Assembly: GCA_030674185.1 (NCBI GenBank)
Contig: JAPXFY010000018.1
Coordinates: forward strand, 43,233,432 to 43,297,431
Source of the DNA: Monoplex corrugatus
Taxonomy: Eukaryota > Mollusca > Gastropoda > Littorinimorpha > Ranellidae
Length of the DNA: 64,000 bases
Reading direction: 5' to 3'
Part shown: one piece after another, positions 25,579-35,489 of the stretch
Numbering within the stretch: position 1 is the first letter of the stretch
How the letters are laid out: every line of letters starts with the position of its first letter
Notes under the pieces: generated by a model
Database searches by the model: none
The model's input: only the letters and a program-made list of their open reading frames with translations
Told to the model about the DNA's origin: nothing
Made by a program: the position numbers and the translations under genes

Positions 25579-26138
25579 TGGTGTGTGTATGTGTGTGTGT
25601 ATTTGTGTGTGTGTGTAAGTTTTAGAACATTTATCAAATTTTCTGAAATTGTGTAATTACAATCTGAACAGTTGAAAATCCTGTCGCAAGACAATTTCAG
25701 ATGTACTGTTCTTCTGTTGGACTGTTAAGCATTCATTCTGCTGAATGTTAGATATATATTTATTATGTTGGTTTTTCGTTTATTTGCAGTTATCCTTCAT
25801 GCCCCAGTTGGGGTTAAAGAATCTGTTTAAGCCTAGAACTTGAACTTGTGTAGCTGTGTGTGTGGGTGTGTGTATGTATGTATGAGAGAGAGGGAGAGAG
25901 AGAGAGAGAGTGTATGCATGTTTGTTTCCTTGTAGTTGTTTTCCTCATCAGCATGTTTACACTTCCTATTTGTTGTGTCCTGTTTCACAAACCAGAAAGT
26001 CTTCATTCTTTGCACTGTCTTAATTGTTCATTGGGTGATCCCATATTGTATTCAGTAAACAAGTGTCTGCAAAAATATCACAAGCAGTTACATGTTAGTT
26101 GTAATTTTTTATTGTTGATGGGTTTCATATGTGTTTGT

Positions 26139-26227
<89 letters not shown>

Positions 26228-26257
26228 GTGTGTGTGTGTGTGTGTGCTGTGTGTGGT

Positions 26258-26298
<41 letters not shown>

Positions 26299-29200
26299 GT
26301 GTGCGTGTGTGTGTGTGTGTGCGCGCATGTAAGTAATTTTGTTAAGTTGGTTTAAGGTTCAATGCCATTACATTTTATGAATAGAAGGACTCAAGGACTT
26401 ATGAGTTTTGTTTGTCCTTTTCAGGACAGCAAGGAAATTTGATCTGCAGGCTTGTCAGTGTCATATGTATTACGTATACACATACATAGTTACACGCACA
26501 CATGTGCAGGCACGCACCCAAAGACGCGCACGCAAATACGCACACACATACAAATGTGTATGTATGCACTACACAGAATGTTTCATCTGAACATGATTAA
26601 AACATGTTTGACTTTGAGACCCTCCCCCCCCCCCCCCCCCCCCCAACCTTCTTGCAGACATCCAACCACCTGCACAAACACACTCTCAACAAATGTTCGC
26701 ACACATGCACACACAACCATTCACATACAGATTTAATAGAGATGTTGAACCATCAAACCGATTGACTGAGTTGATTTTTAAAATGGGAAGTCATTAGCTG
26801 GACGCTGAAAACAATTCAAGATGAGGAGTGACACAGTGACTACAGCAGTGCAAGTTTAAGCAAGCTAAATAAAATGTATTCTGATAACGCAGGGGTAGTG
26901 GGTTCACCTTCAGGCAGGTCATACAGTTCATTTCCTGACATGATCTATACGAGTGTGCCCACCTTTTGCCTTACTTGTCTTCAGTCTGGATAGGCCATAT
27001 ACACATTGGCTGCTGGGTGAACTGTAGACTACATGTATGCACAAGTTTTTTTAATGAGTGAGGTTTGAATCCATACAGATGTGTTGGAAGTGTTGCTGTG
27101 CTGCCAGACTATCTTGACATCTTTGTGGTAGTTGCTGATCTTATCCATCACATGGCATCTGTGGTATCAGTGTGTATGCAGTTTAACCCTTTAATACCCG
27201 CGCCTTATCCACCAGCATCCTGCTTTGTCAACCTTGCCAGCAAAGCAAAAACTTAACCATTTGACTCGTGCCCCTGTCCACCAGCATCCTGCTTTGTCAA
27301 CCTTGCCAGCAAAGCAAAAACTTAACTCTTTGATTCCCTTACACTGTCTACCAGCTTTCTGCAGGAAGCTGATGGATAGGGTGAGGGAGTCAAAGGGTTA
27401 AGTTTTTGCAGTTGGTGGATGGGCTGAGGGAGTTCAAGGGTTATTTTTAGTATGGAATTGAGAAACTGAAACGCTATCAGAATGTATGATCACTGCCAGT
27501 TTTCATTAGCTAAACATTCATAATTGATCATAGCTTACTAAGATATTTATCGACCACCAAATAAATTTCCATAGTCAAGAAACATTTTACTTGCAGAATA
27601 TTCCTTTAGAGAGAAATTATGAGCTTTCCATCTACTCCCAAGACTGTTTTATTTTTCTGTTTTTCTGTCCATCTTATGTACCACTCTCATAAACATTGCA
27701 CCCATTCCACTCATTTTGGCTGGTCAACACACCTCTGTACTCACCGAAACTGCGGTCACATTGAGAACAGGTATGATGGACCACAGAATTCAGGATAGTT
27801 CCTCTCACGACTTTCTTCAGTTGATGAATATTGAAATCTCGTGCTTCGCAGCTTGAGCAAGAACATTTCTTCAAACCAGTTGCGTGGTGCAGTGGTTAGC
27901 GCAGCAGACTACTGACTGGAAGGTTGTGGGTTCGAATCCCCATCAGTGCCTTCAAAAATTATTGTGGGAATTTTTGGCTCTAAGTGGTACCTACCCAGAG
28001 TTTTGCATGCAATGGGCTCACTGGGAAGACTGGGACCACACAGTCGAGTCTCATCCATTTCACGATTTGTCATTGAGGGTGTTGCTCAAATCTTCTGACC
28101 AGCTCCGCAGGTGTCTGTATCTCGAGCCTGGTTTATGCCAGGAATGTTTTGATAGTAAGCGTACAGTACAGCCCTGTCAACACATTGAGACTCAATCCTA
28201 GATGGAACTCCATACATCATGATTATCATCCTCATTGACAGCATCATCATCGCATTGTAAAACTGTGCCAGCTTCTGTGGCCATTAAAGTGGCGAAGAAA
28301 TCGGGATGGGAAAAAAAAAGGTGAGTACGAAGGTAACCTCCCTGAGTGCAATGATCCTTAGAAAAGAAAATAAATTTCTTCACATAGGAAAAATGCACTT
28401 ATCAGACTCATAAAGTACTCACCTGACTCTTTCATATTAATTCACATGATTATTGCCACCTTATAATCATGGCAACTTTATGATTTATAGCAGTCAGCCA
28501 GCATCTGTATTGTCCAGACAATTAATCCTTCAATTCCCTTACTCTATCCATCAACTGCAAAAACTTAACCCTCTGATTGATTCCCTCACCGTATCCACCA
28601 GCTTCCTGTGAAGGAATCAAAGGGTTAAGGTTTTGCTTTGCTAGCATGGTTGTCAATGCAGGATGCTGGTAGACAGGGTGCAGGAATCAAAGGGTTAATG
28701 ATGTTTTCCTGTTTGTTCCAGTATGTTGGACCCAAGCCTGGAAACTTCATTGACGTGGAAACAGGAAAAGTTGTTGGCGAGCACAAAGGTTAGTATGTTT
28801 GAAATGTATTGGGAGTGTTTGCAGTGTGTGTAATTTTACTGTCAAGCAAGTACAGACGTTATGCTTTGATTAGAATGTCTGTTGCCTTGCTTTCAGCTCA
28901 CATAAATTGCTTTCTTTGATTTTTGAAAAAATATTGTTCCTCTCCAGTTTATGTGTGTGTGTCAGACAGACTGACAGACAGAAAGACAGGGCAGAAAGAC
29001 ACACACACACAACACACATACACACCACATGCACACGCACACCACACACACACACTACTACTGCTGTTGCTACTATTTCTGCTACTGCTTCTACTACGAC
29101 TACCACCTCCAACTCCTGTCCATTCTGCATATATAGCATGCTTGTGTCTGGCAGAATTATGTGTTTTATTACATTTTAAGGGATTTTGTTGAACAGGTAT

Positions 29201-30306
29201 CCATTACTGGACCTTAGGACAAAGAGCCAATATCTCAGGGTTGAGACGTGCTTACTTCATTGCTGACAAGAATGCCCAAACAAATGACATCATTGTGGTA
29301 TGATTTCACTTAACACTTTGGCATCTTGACGGCAGTCTGCTGCCGCCCATCTGTACCGCGGTCTTAGTCGTGACGGCAGACTGGTGCCGTCGGAAAATGC
29401 CATTTTTTTTATTTATAACATGAGCAGTATTCGAGGGAGAAAACTCCTGAAAGTCAAAATATAATCATCTATGCATCGATTGCTTCCCTTAGACCGTATC
29501 TAATCATCATACAGTCTTTGTTTTAACGAAGTTTCTAGAGTCAGTAAGCGAATCTGTATTCACCTATTTTCAAAATGGCGGCAAGGCGACTTCGAAACCG
29601 GCGCATGCAAGAGGCGATCGATATCATCCAAGCTGAAGGATCTGATGATGAATTAGATCTTGTTGGTGAATTATCTGTCGAAGATAGGGATGATTTGTTG
29701 GGTTCAGATACGAGTTTGTCCCTAGCATTGGCTTAAGTGACATCGCTATGTGGTTGATCATGTGGTTCAAAACTTTTGTTCGGAATGCTGTTTGGATACC
29801 CTAATTAGAGTAATTTCTACATTCAAGTGGGAAATCAGCACACACATTGTGAGTAGAATCTAATGTAGCAAGCTTCTGCCTTTCTTTTGCACTTTACTGT
29901 TTGTTTCTATCTTGTCTGGTTATTTTGTAATTTTTTTTTTTTAAATTGGCCGAAAACACGCGATTTCAGGGGTCGACAAGCACTATTTGACTGCGACTCC
30001 ATTGAGTTAATCTTGAGCTAGATACATTGATGTTTGATCGTGGCATCAGCCTCTCTTATCAGTTATTCAATTTAGATATCTACAGCAAATAGTAACATGC
30101 TGTAGTAGTGTGTATGTATATAACAGTCATTAATTAATGATACATTTTCGGGTAACTGTTTGAAGAGTGTTAAGCCAGTGATTTGTAATTAGTATATAAT
30201 GTATTTGATTGATTAAGTTTGAAAACATACAAATTATTAAAGTTTGAAAACATACAAATTGTTACCTAATATTAATTACCATGTGTGTGTGTTTGTATGA
30301 TTGTGT

Positions 30307-30370
<64 letters not shown>

Positions 30371-31770
30371 ATGCCCATGAGCATGTATGTATACCATTAT
30401 GTGAACATATATGCATGCTTTTGTGTGTGGTGTGTGTGCTTTTAGGTGTACTTAAAAGTTTACATGAATGTGCATGTGTATGGATGTATTCAGATATATT
30501 GACAAACAAAGGACAGTTCTCCTTACTACAACGACTTTCAATATCTCTTAACTTGAAGGCATCAGGTACAGACCACCCAGCATTATTCTGCCAAACGTTC
30601 TTCACTGAGACTCCTCATTGGATCCATCAGCCACCTCGTGCCTTGATGGAACAACAGATGGTTGACCTAGACTTTCGATTTCAACACAAACATCCTTTGG
30701 TTCCATGTACTGCAACATTGAGGTAGGGAGAGGACATATCCTAACGGATAAAAGTTATGCATTTATTAAAATGTAAGCAAGAATGAATAAAATGTTGCCA
30801 AGAATTCACATTTGTGCGTGAACAGTTATGAAATAAAAATTTTTAAGAGAAAGCAGATGTTTGTTTGCCAAGGAATACGTTGAAGGTGTTAATACGAATT
30901 CATATTTGTGGTATATACAGTCTTATGTTCTTTTGCTTTGAGTGAAATCTCTTGTATTTGAGGTTCTTTGGTAGCACTCTTAAGCCTGTGCTGCAAAGTA
31001 CGATGCTATAGTTTCATTGTAGATTATATTGTGTTTGATTATATATGATTAAGTTTCAGATTTCAGCAAGTTGGAACGTTATTACTGGTAGTGGCAGACA
31101 CTGACAGTAGATATGTGAATCTGTTTCTCATTCAGCTAGTCAACTTTTCTGTATGGAATAATTCGGCCCTGTCACTGTCATAAATATGGATCTTTTTTAT
31201 GCCATTTTTTATGAATTGTATTTTTCTGCATTCAGCCATCCGTACCTTTTTCACCCACCCACCTCTCTGTCTCAGTGTCTGTCTGTTTTTGTCTGTCTGT
31301 CTCTCTCTCTCTCTCTCCCTCTCTCCCTTTCTCTCTCTCCCCTGTCTCTGTTCATTCTTCTTTGTTTTTGTCTCTCTTTCACTTTAGAGAAACATTTGAA
31401 TGACACAGATGATAGAACAAAGAAAGAAGATTCGTAAGGCTGATAATTGTTATCATTGCATTCATAGTTCAGTTGATAATTGTCTAAGATGTGTAAATGA
31501 TGCTTAGAACTGACAGGATTTCGTAAGTTTTTGTTAAATGTATTTACTTACTTATTCATTTTTTCACTCATTCTATTTTATATTTTCAGTGGGGGCAACA
31601 GCTTGATTGTATCCCTGTCGCAGCCAATGAGAGCCATCACTGCTGGACAGTATGCTGTTTTCTATCATGGAGATGAATGTTTAGGCAGCGCCAAAATCAG
31701 ACGCACTGGGCCTTCTCTTTTCACCCTCAGCTATGGTGAACGAGTGAAAAACTCCAGTGAATTTTCTTGA
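19660..31770 (+). CDS. TRMU: TRMU: complete mitochondrial tRNA-specific 2-thiouridylase, nine coding exons
   Basis: TRMU/MnmA makes the 2-thio group on the wobble uridine of mitochondrial tRNAs for Lys, Glu and Gln, using ATP and sulfur relayed as persulfide (family knowledge). Exons 19660-19741, 20522-20687, 22635-22819, 23921-24093, 25049-25102, 28722-28788, 29197-29297, 30559-30722 and 31590-31770 total 1173 bases: 390 residues plus TGA, against 421 in human. All splice sites are GT-AG and all phases agree. Visible motifs: PP-loop SGGVDS (12-17), first catalytic Cys101 in [14 protein letters not shown] (125-130), KDQTFFLSQ (156-164), second catalytic Cys207 in [12 protein letters not shown] (249-252), and GDECLGS near the C-terminus. 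An in-frame TGA lies 21 bases before the chosen ATG. No key residue is missing, so the gene looks functional. Confidence 0.96.
20007..20150. mobile_element. TP1 repeat, TRMU intron 1
   Basis: Shortened copy lacking part of the inner palindrome. Left end TTGACCCTTTGACT, right end AGTCAAAGGGTTAA. Confidence 0.7.
20522..20687 (+). CDS. TRMU: TRMU coding exon 2
   Basis: Residues 28-82 plus two bases. Contains [12 protein letters not shown] and [14 protein letters not shown], aligning with human YQVTGVFMKNWD and HQVSYVKEYWNDVF. The donor is GTATTA: the TTAA end of a TP1 repeat begins at intron position +4. Confidence 0.95.
20691..20882. mobile_element. TP1 repeat starting inside the splice donor of TRMU exon 2
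   Basis: The left TTAA occupies 20691-20694, which is intron positions +4 to +7 of the donor of exon 2 (GTA then TTAACCC). The inner hairpin CAGCTTCTTGCAGGAAGCTG is present. The right end is TCAAAAGGTTAA at 20882. Confidence 0.8.
21785..21899. mobile_element. TP1 repeat, TRMU intron 2 (right half only)
   Basis: Starts inside the inner palindrome at about CAGGAACCTGGTGGATAG and keeps two right ends, each GTCAAAGGGTTAA. Confidence 0.7.
22635..22819 (+). CDS. TRMU: TRMU coding exon 3
   Basis: Residues 83-144 plus one base. Holds the first catalytic cysteine (Cys101) in [14 protein letters not shown], and [11 protein letters not shown] of the tRNA/ATP-binding region. Acceptor TTTTCAG, donor GTAAGT, exit phase 1. 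Confidence 0.96.
23386..23897. repeat. DR1 copy 5, rearranged with its two halves in opposite orientation
   Basis: Bases 23386-23625 carry the tail half in minus orientation, and about 23620-23897 carry the head-to-middle half in plus orientation. The shared middle sequence appears at both outer ends of the middle segment. It stops about 24 bp before the AG of TRMU exon 4. This is the only copy whose head half is not antisense to its host gene. Confidence 0.8.
23921..24093 (+). CDS. TRMU: TRMU coding exon 4
   Basis: Residues 145-202. Contains [12 protein letters not shown] and [16 protein letters not shown], close to human [12 protein letters not shown] and IFPLGGLTKEFVKKIA. Acceptor TTTTGACAG, donor GTGAAG, exit phase 0. 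A rearranged DR1 repeat ends about 24 bp before the acceptor AG. Confidence 0.95.
25049..25102 (+). CDS. TRMU: TRMU coding exon 5
   Basis: Eighteen codons (residues 203-220) carrying the second catalytic cysteine, Cys207, in [12 protein letters not shown]. Acceptor TTTTTTCAG, donor GTGAGC, phase 0 at both ends. Found by homology; too short to be conspicuous as an open frame. Confidence 0.95.
27183..27443. mobile_element. TP1 repeat, TRMU intron 5, with a duplicated internal segment
   Basis: The segment from ACTTAAC through CCAGCATCCTGCTTTGTCAA to the AAGCAAAAAC motif occurs twice in tandem before the inner palindrome. Both ends are recognisable. Confidence 0.75.
27674..28400 (-). pseudogene. 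Decayed LINE C-terminal fragments flanking a SINE
   Basis: Minus-strand pieces read [20 protein letters not shown] (27874-27674) and, further upstream, [20 protein letters not shown] (28270-28200). A degenerate single zinc-finger-like end and an acidic tail of this kind are common at the C-terminus of LINE polyproteins. A tRNA-derived SINE lies between them. Confidence 0.45.
27876..28200 (+). mobile_element. tRNA-derived SINE, TRMU intron 5
   Basis: The head has a pol III A box (TGGTGCAGTGG, 27885-27895) and B box (GGTTCGAATCC, 27929-27939) at tRNA-like spacing. It lacks a foldable acceptor stem and is followed by a non-tRNA body (TTTTGGCTCTAAGTGG and on), so it is a SINE and not a tRNA gene. 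Right limit uncertain. Confidence 0.7.
28522..28698. mobile_element. TP1 repeat ending 23 bp before TRMU exon 6
   Basis: Left TTAA at 28522, right TTAA at 28695-28698. Only GATGTTTTCCTGTTTGTTCC separates it from the acceptor AG of exon 6, so any branch point must lie in or at the edge of the repeat. Confidence 0.8.
28722..28788 (+). CDS. TRMU: TRMU coding exon 6
   Basis: Residues 221-242 plus one base: [20 protein letters not shown], matching human [20 protein letters not shown]. Acceptor TTTGTTCCAG, donor GTTAGT. A TP1 palindrome ends at 28698, only 23 bp upstream. Confidence 0.94.
29197..29297 (+). CDS. TRMU: TRMU coding exon 7
   Basis: Residues 243-276, with [20 protein letters not shown] aligning to human [20 protein letters not shown]. 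Acceptor GAACAG, donor GTATGA (weak at +5), exit phase 0. Confidence 0.95.
29310..30173 (+). mobile_element. Possible TTAA-flanked DNA transposon remnant, TRMU intron 7
   Basis: Bounded by TTAACACTTTGG at 29310 and AAGAGTGTTAA at 30173. Near the left end is an imperfect inverted repeat (GACGGCAGTCTGCTGCCG and GACGGCAGACTGGTGCCGTC). It contains a short acidic open frame. The TTAA ends suggest a piggyBac-type remnant, but the terminal match is only about 8-9 bases. Confidence 0.4.
29575..29736 (+). pseudogene. Small 53-codon open frame, possible transposase N-terminal remnant
   Basis: Begins [19 protein letters not shown] and continues acidic ([20 protein letters not shown]) to TAA. An acidic, low-complexity start after a basic patch is common at the N-terminus of piggyBac-derived proteins. 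No catalytic region follows. It could also be chance or a small real exon; I do not recognise the protein. Confidence 0.35.
30559..30722 (+). CDS. TRMU: TRMU coding exon 8
   Basis: Residues 277-330 plus two bases. Begins [10 protein letters not shown] (human APRTDHPALY) and ends [16 protein letters not shown]. The acceptor is ACTTGAAG, chosen because it gives phase 0 and continuous homology. The nearer CAG at 30565 would break the phase. The acceptor tract is unusually poor. Confidence 0.9.
31590..31770 (+). CDS. TRMU: TRMU coding exon 9 with stop codon
   Basis: Residues 331-390 and TGA. Contains [20 protein letters not shown] followed by CLGSAKI, the conserved C-terminal domain of MnmA/TRMU. 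Acceptor TATTTTCAG. The tail after TLSYGERV is shorter than in human. Confidence 0.95.
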
Positions 31771-31904
31771 TGTGTGGAGAGTTAGATGCCTAGCTGGATG
31801 AGTGTGCATCGAAATATGAGTGCCTAGAATTAATATGTGATTGTGTGTTGGAGCTGGTTTGATTTATTAAAATGTAAATGTAGGCATGCCAGTGTTTTGA
31901 TGGC

Positions 31905-31919
31905 GTGTGTGGTGTGTGT

Positions 31920-32016
<97 letters not shown>

Positions 32017-32299
32017 TGTGTGCAAATATAATGTTGTAAGAACTAAGGTTATTGTCCAGGAGGTGTGTATGTGTGACATGTGTGTGCTTGCTCCCAGATG
32101 TGCTCAATATTGGCATACATATCATTGATTTCCATGCTTGAATGCAAATGTACATGTATGTATGTGTGTGTAAAAAGACAATCAGGGATGAAAGAAAATT
32201 GAAAACAAATTTTTTTACTGGTATTTGTTAATTTTGTGTATGTGAGACTATCATATATAAAGTGTGTACAAACTCTGTGTGTGTGTGTGTGTGTGTGTG

Positions 32300-32356
<57 letters not shown>
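31905..32356. repeat. Two long (GT)n microsatellites in the TRMU 3' flank
   Basis: (GT)n at 31905-32022 and 32273-32356, with the first starting only about 135 bp after the stop codon, so it may be transcribed in the 3'UTR. Confidence 0.95.
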
Positions 32357-32358
<2 letters not shown>

Positions 32359-34114
32359 CACATTTTAGACTACATTACAATCATGTTTGTGTCAAAGAAC
32401 ATATTGTAAATACCAAAAAACCTGATGTAAACATGCCACCATCGGAGCTTGCATGTGCATCCACATGAGATTTGCAAACATGTCTTCATGTTCACACAGT
32501 GATATGGACACTAGTTTGTTCAGAGGCATGGATAAAGAGGTATCAGTAACTTGGTTTGTGGCACTTAAGTGCATCCTTCTGTGACATCCCATAGACTTGG
32601 GCACACAATGTAGTAGAAGACTGGATATTGCACAAAAGATAGATATTTGTTGCACCAAGCTGTCGTATGCAGACATCGACTGACTGCTGGTGTTGAACAA
32701 GTAGGACATTCTAGTCATCAGTGAAACTGTAGTTCACTAGTTGTCATTCTCTCTATCCATGTCCCATTTCAGAGTTAAGGAAGGTAACGCAGTGACACAA
32801 AATAGATAGGCTCCCTTGCCTTGAGAAAAATTGAGGTTTCTACTGCCATACTCCATGATGACCTCACGAAGTTATAGGGCAACCTTTCCCTTTTGCTATC
32901 CATATCTCTGGTTCAGACACATACAATACTTGTAGGTCCTACCTGGTAAGGTAAGCAGACGGCATCAGAAATACAAGTTATAGAAGTTCAATATTGCTAG
33001 CTGCCTGGCACTGAATGGAATGTGTAAACTGGAATAAAATCACCAGTTTTCATGATCAAAATGGTGCAATGTGCTTGTATGATTTTTTTTAAAATGTCTT
33101 CTTGACATGCATATTGCATTTTGATTACGTTATACACATTATCATCGCAAACGCGCAGCTCAGTTTTACCCTGTCTAACCAACTGTGCACATTCTTCTGT
33201 CATTAATACATTTACTATGCAGTGTACACACAGACAATAACCTCTGAAATATTAACATGCATGTACACTTCATTTTGCTGTCTCGATCTTCAGTTCATAT
33301 GACTGAATTACATTTGTGTCGAGCAAACATCTCATCGAAGTTTAAGCAACCGGCTGTATGGCAATGATTTTGTTTGAAATTCTGAACTGTGCTGTAAATG
33401 CAGCCTTTGTACAATTCTGAAGCAAGGAGAGTTACTCGGTATTAAAGGTGTAATTCATCTGTCTCATAATTATGCATGCTTGTTTTGTGGTTGTGCTGTG
33501 TTCTCATTTCCTGTTAGAAAACAATTGTTAGTATTGCTTGATAATGTTGCTCCTTTTTTTGTTTGTTTTTGGGGAGCTAGATTGAGACTGTAATTGTGGC
33601 CACCTCTTTTCATTCAATCTTTACAAAAAAGAAAAGAAACAACAACAAAGAAAACAACCATAAACATCAATACGAATTAAAACTCAAATGCTGTGATACT
33701 ACTGATGATTTTCAACGACTAGGACTTAAGCAATGAGATGAAAAAAACAAAAAAGGTGATACAAACATATATTTTATTTCACCATGAAAAGGAGCATAGG
33801 TACTGTTAGTTTACCATAGTATTTGTTTTTGGTTTATTAGTTTGTTAATAATAATAGGCAAACTCTTTTAATTTTTAGGAAGCTTTGATTCAATGTGTGT
33901 GTGTATAAATTAACTATAAATGAATTTCAGCTTTTTTAAACTAAATCTTTGTTACATTATGACCCAGTGACTGGCCCCATATAAATCAAGAATGTAATGT
34001 TTGAACAGGCATAACCGTGATCCAGAATAAAAATCAGTTCAAGTTCAGTGTATGTGCACCATACCACACAACAAAACATTACTAGAAGTTAGTATATGTG
34101 TACCGATACACTGA

Positions 34115-34475
34115 ATAACTCCTAAACAAGTGTGACTGCCCATGTTCAAGGAAACAGGAACCAGAAAAAACATGAAAAAAGATTCAGAACATGTATCTAA
34201 TACAACCAGACAAGACAGGTGAACATTTTTGGCCAACTGGCTTTGTCAAGCATAAGATCACAAATGAACAAATTAGTCCTTTTCTCACACTGGATGAAGC
34301 AGCGGGGAAGTTCAGTCTTTTTCTCCTAATTTTTGTATTTGGTGTTTCTTTGTTTGTGATCTTACATTTGACAAAGGCCAATTGGCTGAAAATTTGCGCC
34401 TGTCTTGTCTGGTTGTATTAAATACACGTTCTGATTCTGTTTTTGTGTTTTTTCTGGTACATTGAATGACCGTTA
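34115..34475. mobile_element. Foldback repeat (FB1), about 360 bp with long inverted arms
   Basis: The left arm contains AAGTGTGACTGCCCATGTTC, ACAAGACAGG and TTTTGGCCAACTGGC. The right arm is its near complement (GGCCAATTGGCTGAAAATTT, CCTGTCTTGTCTGG, TTTTTTCTGG). The central spacer carries CTCACACTGGATGAAGCAGC. It looks like a MITE without coding capacity. Confidence 0.75.
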
Positions 34476-35224
34476 CTGTCTAACAAGCAAAACTAGAATA
34501 AATTTTTACAAATACTAAAGCTATATTTGTAAGTAAGATTTTTGTCCTTTAACAACAACAACAATAATAATTATGATGATAATAATAATATTATGACAAC
34601 AACAACCATAATAATTCCTCTTATATATAGCATGGTACTCTAAACTGATGAGCTCATAGTGTTGTCCAGCAATCGTGTGAAAATAGAAACGGATCATGTT
34701 AGAAAAGATGTAGATTATTAGAAAATATCTTGATGAATAGCTATGGGGGGAAAAATTTGCGTGGTGTGTGTGTGGGTGTGTGTGTCTGTGTGTGTGTTTG
34801 GTGTGTGTGTGGTGTGTGAAACAGTGAGAGAGAAAGAGCATTCCTCTTGAAAACATAGTTTCAGTTTCTCAAGATGACGTCTTCATGCTTGGAATGAATT
34901 CCATATGCACTAACATCACAGGTGCCATGTGATGGTGATCATAGCACAAGCCTTAAGCCTACACATAAACCCACGTTGAAACTATAATGTGTCATTACTG
35001 TCTGTCTCTGTGTCATTCATAGAATAACGGAGCACAGATGGTATATGGTGAGAGGCTGAAGGGACATGAGAATGGTGAGAAGAAAATGAAAAAATGCCTG
35101 TCTTGGGTGAGAGCCTTCATTTACACAAAACACCAAAATCTTGCAGCCTTCATTTACACAAAACGCCAAAATCTTGCAGCCTTCATTTACACAAAACACC
35201 AAAATTTTGCATAGATTACAGATA

Positions 35225-35470
35225 TTTCAATATCCAAAACAAGTGTGACTGCCCGCGTTCAAGGAAACAGGAATCAGAAAAAAACACGAATAAAGAATAA
35301 GAATGTGTATTTAGTACAACAAGACAAGACAGGCACAAATTTTCGGCCAACTGGCCTTTGTCAAGCGTAAGATCACAAACAAACACGAGGTACAAAAATT
35401 AGGAGAAAAAGACTGAAACTTCCCTGCTGCTCCTTCCAGTGTGAGAAAACTCAAGGTCAAAAACAGAAAC
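35225..35470. mobile_element. Foldback repeat FB1, left arm plus spacer
   Basis: Same left arm as at 34115 (AAGTGTGACTGCCCGCGTTC, ACAAGACAGGCACAAATTTT) followed by the spacer in the opposite orientation (AATTAGGAGAAAAAGACTG, CCAGTGTGAGAAAAC). Other FB1 pieces lie at 18041-18115, 19075-19205 and 21915-22110. Confidence 0.7.
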
Positions 35471-35489
35471 AAACATGAAATAAATCATA

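Larger units (their letters stand above)
23143..26330. repeat. Microsatellites in TRMU introns 3-5
   Basis: (AC)n at 23143-23211, (GT)n at 24139-24205 just after exon 4, (CT/GT)n at 24745-24890, (GT)n at 25455-25617 and a very long (GT)n at 26128-26330. A C run of about 20 lies at 26625-26644. Confidence 0.95.
28950..30440. repeat. Microsatellites in TRMU introns 6-7
   Basis: CAGA and (AC)n at 28965-29056, followed by CTACTG-type triplets to 29110. (GT)n at 30283-30370 with a shorter run to 30440. Confidence 0.9.
31771..35224 (+). other. TRMU 3' flank and probable 3'UTR
   Basis: No coding exon is seen. Long (GT)n runs lie at 31905-32022 and 32273-32356. Candidate poly(A) signals are ATTAAA at about 31866 and AATAAA at 33033 and about 34026; I cannot tell which is used. 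A foldback repeat occupies about 34115-34475, a SINE-like body 34862-34985, and a three-copy 33-bp tandem repeat 35109-35210. Confidence 0.5.

Noticed and set aside
27674..27874. Zinc-finger-like open frame on the minus strand
   Set aside because: Single degenerate C2H2-like motif at the end of a broken frame, typical of LINE C-termini; not a cellular zinc-finger gene.
27881..27953. Possible tRNA gene with A and B boxes
   Set aside because: No acceptor-stem pairing could be made and the sequence runs into a non-tRNA body, so it is a SINE head.
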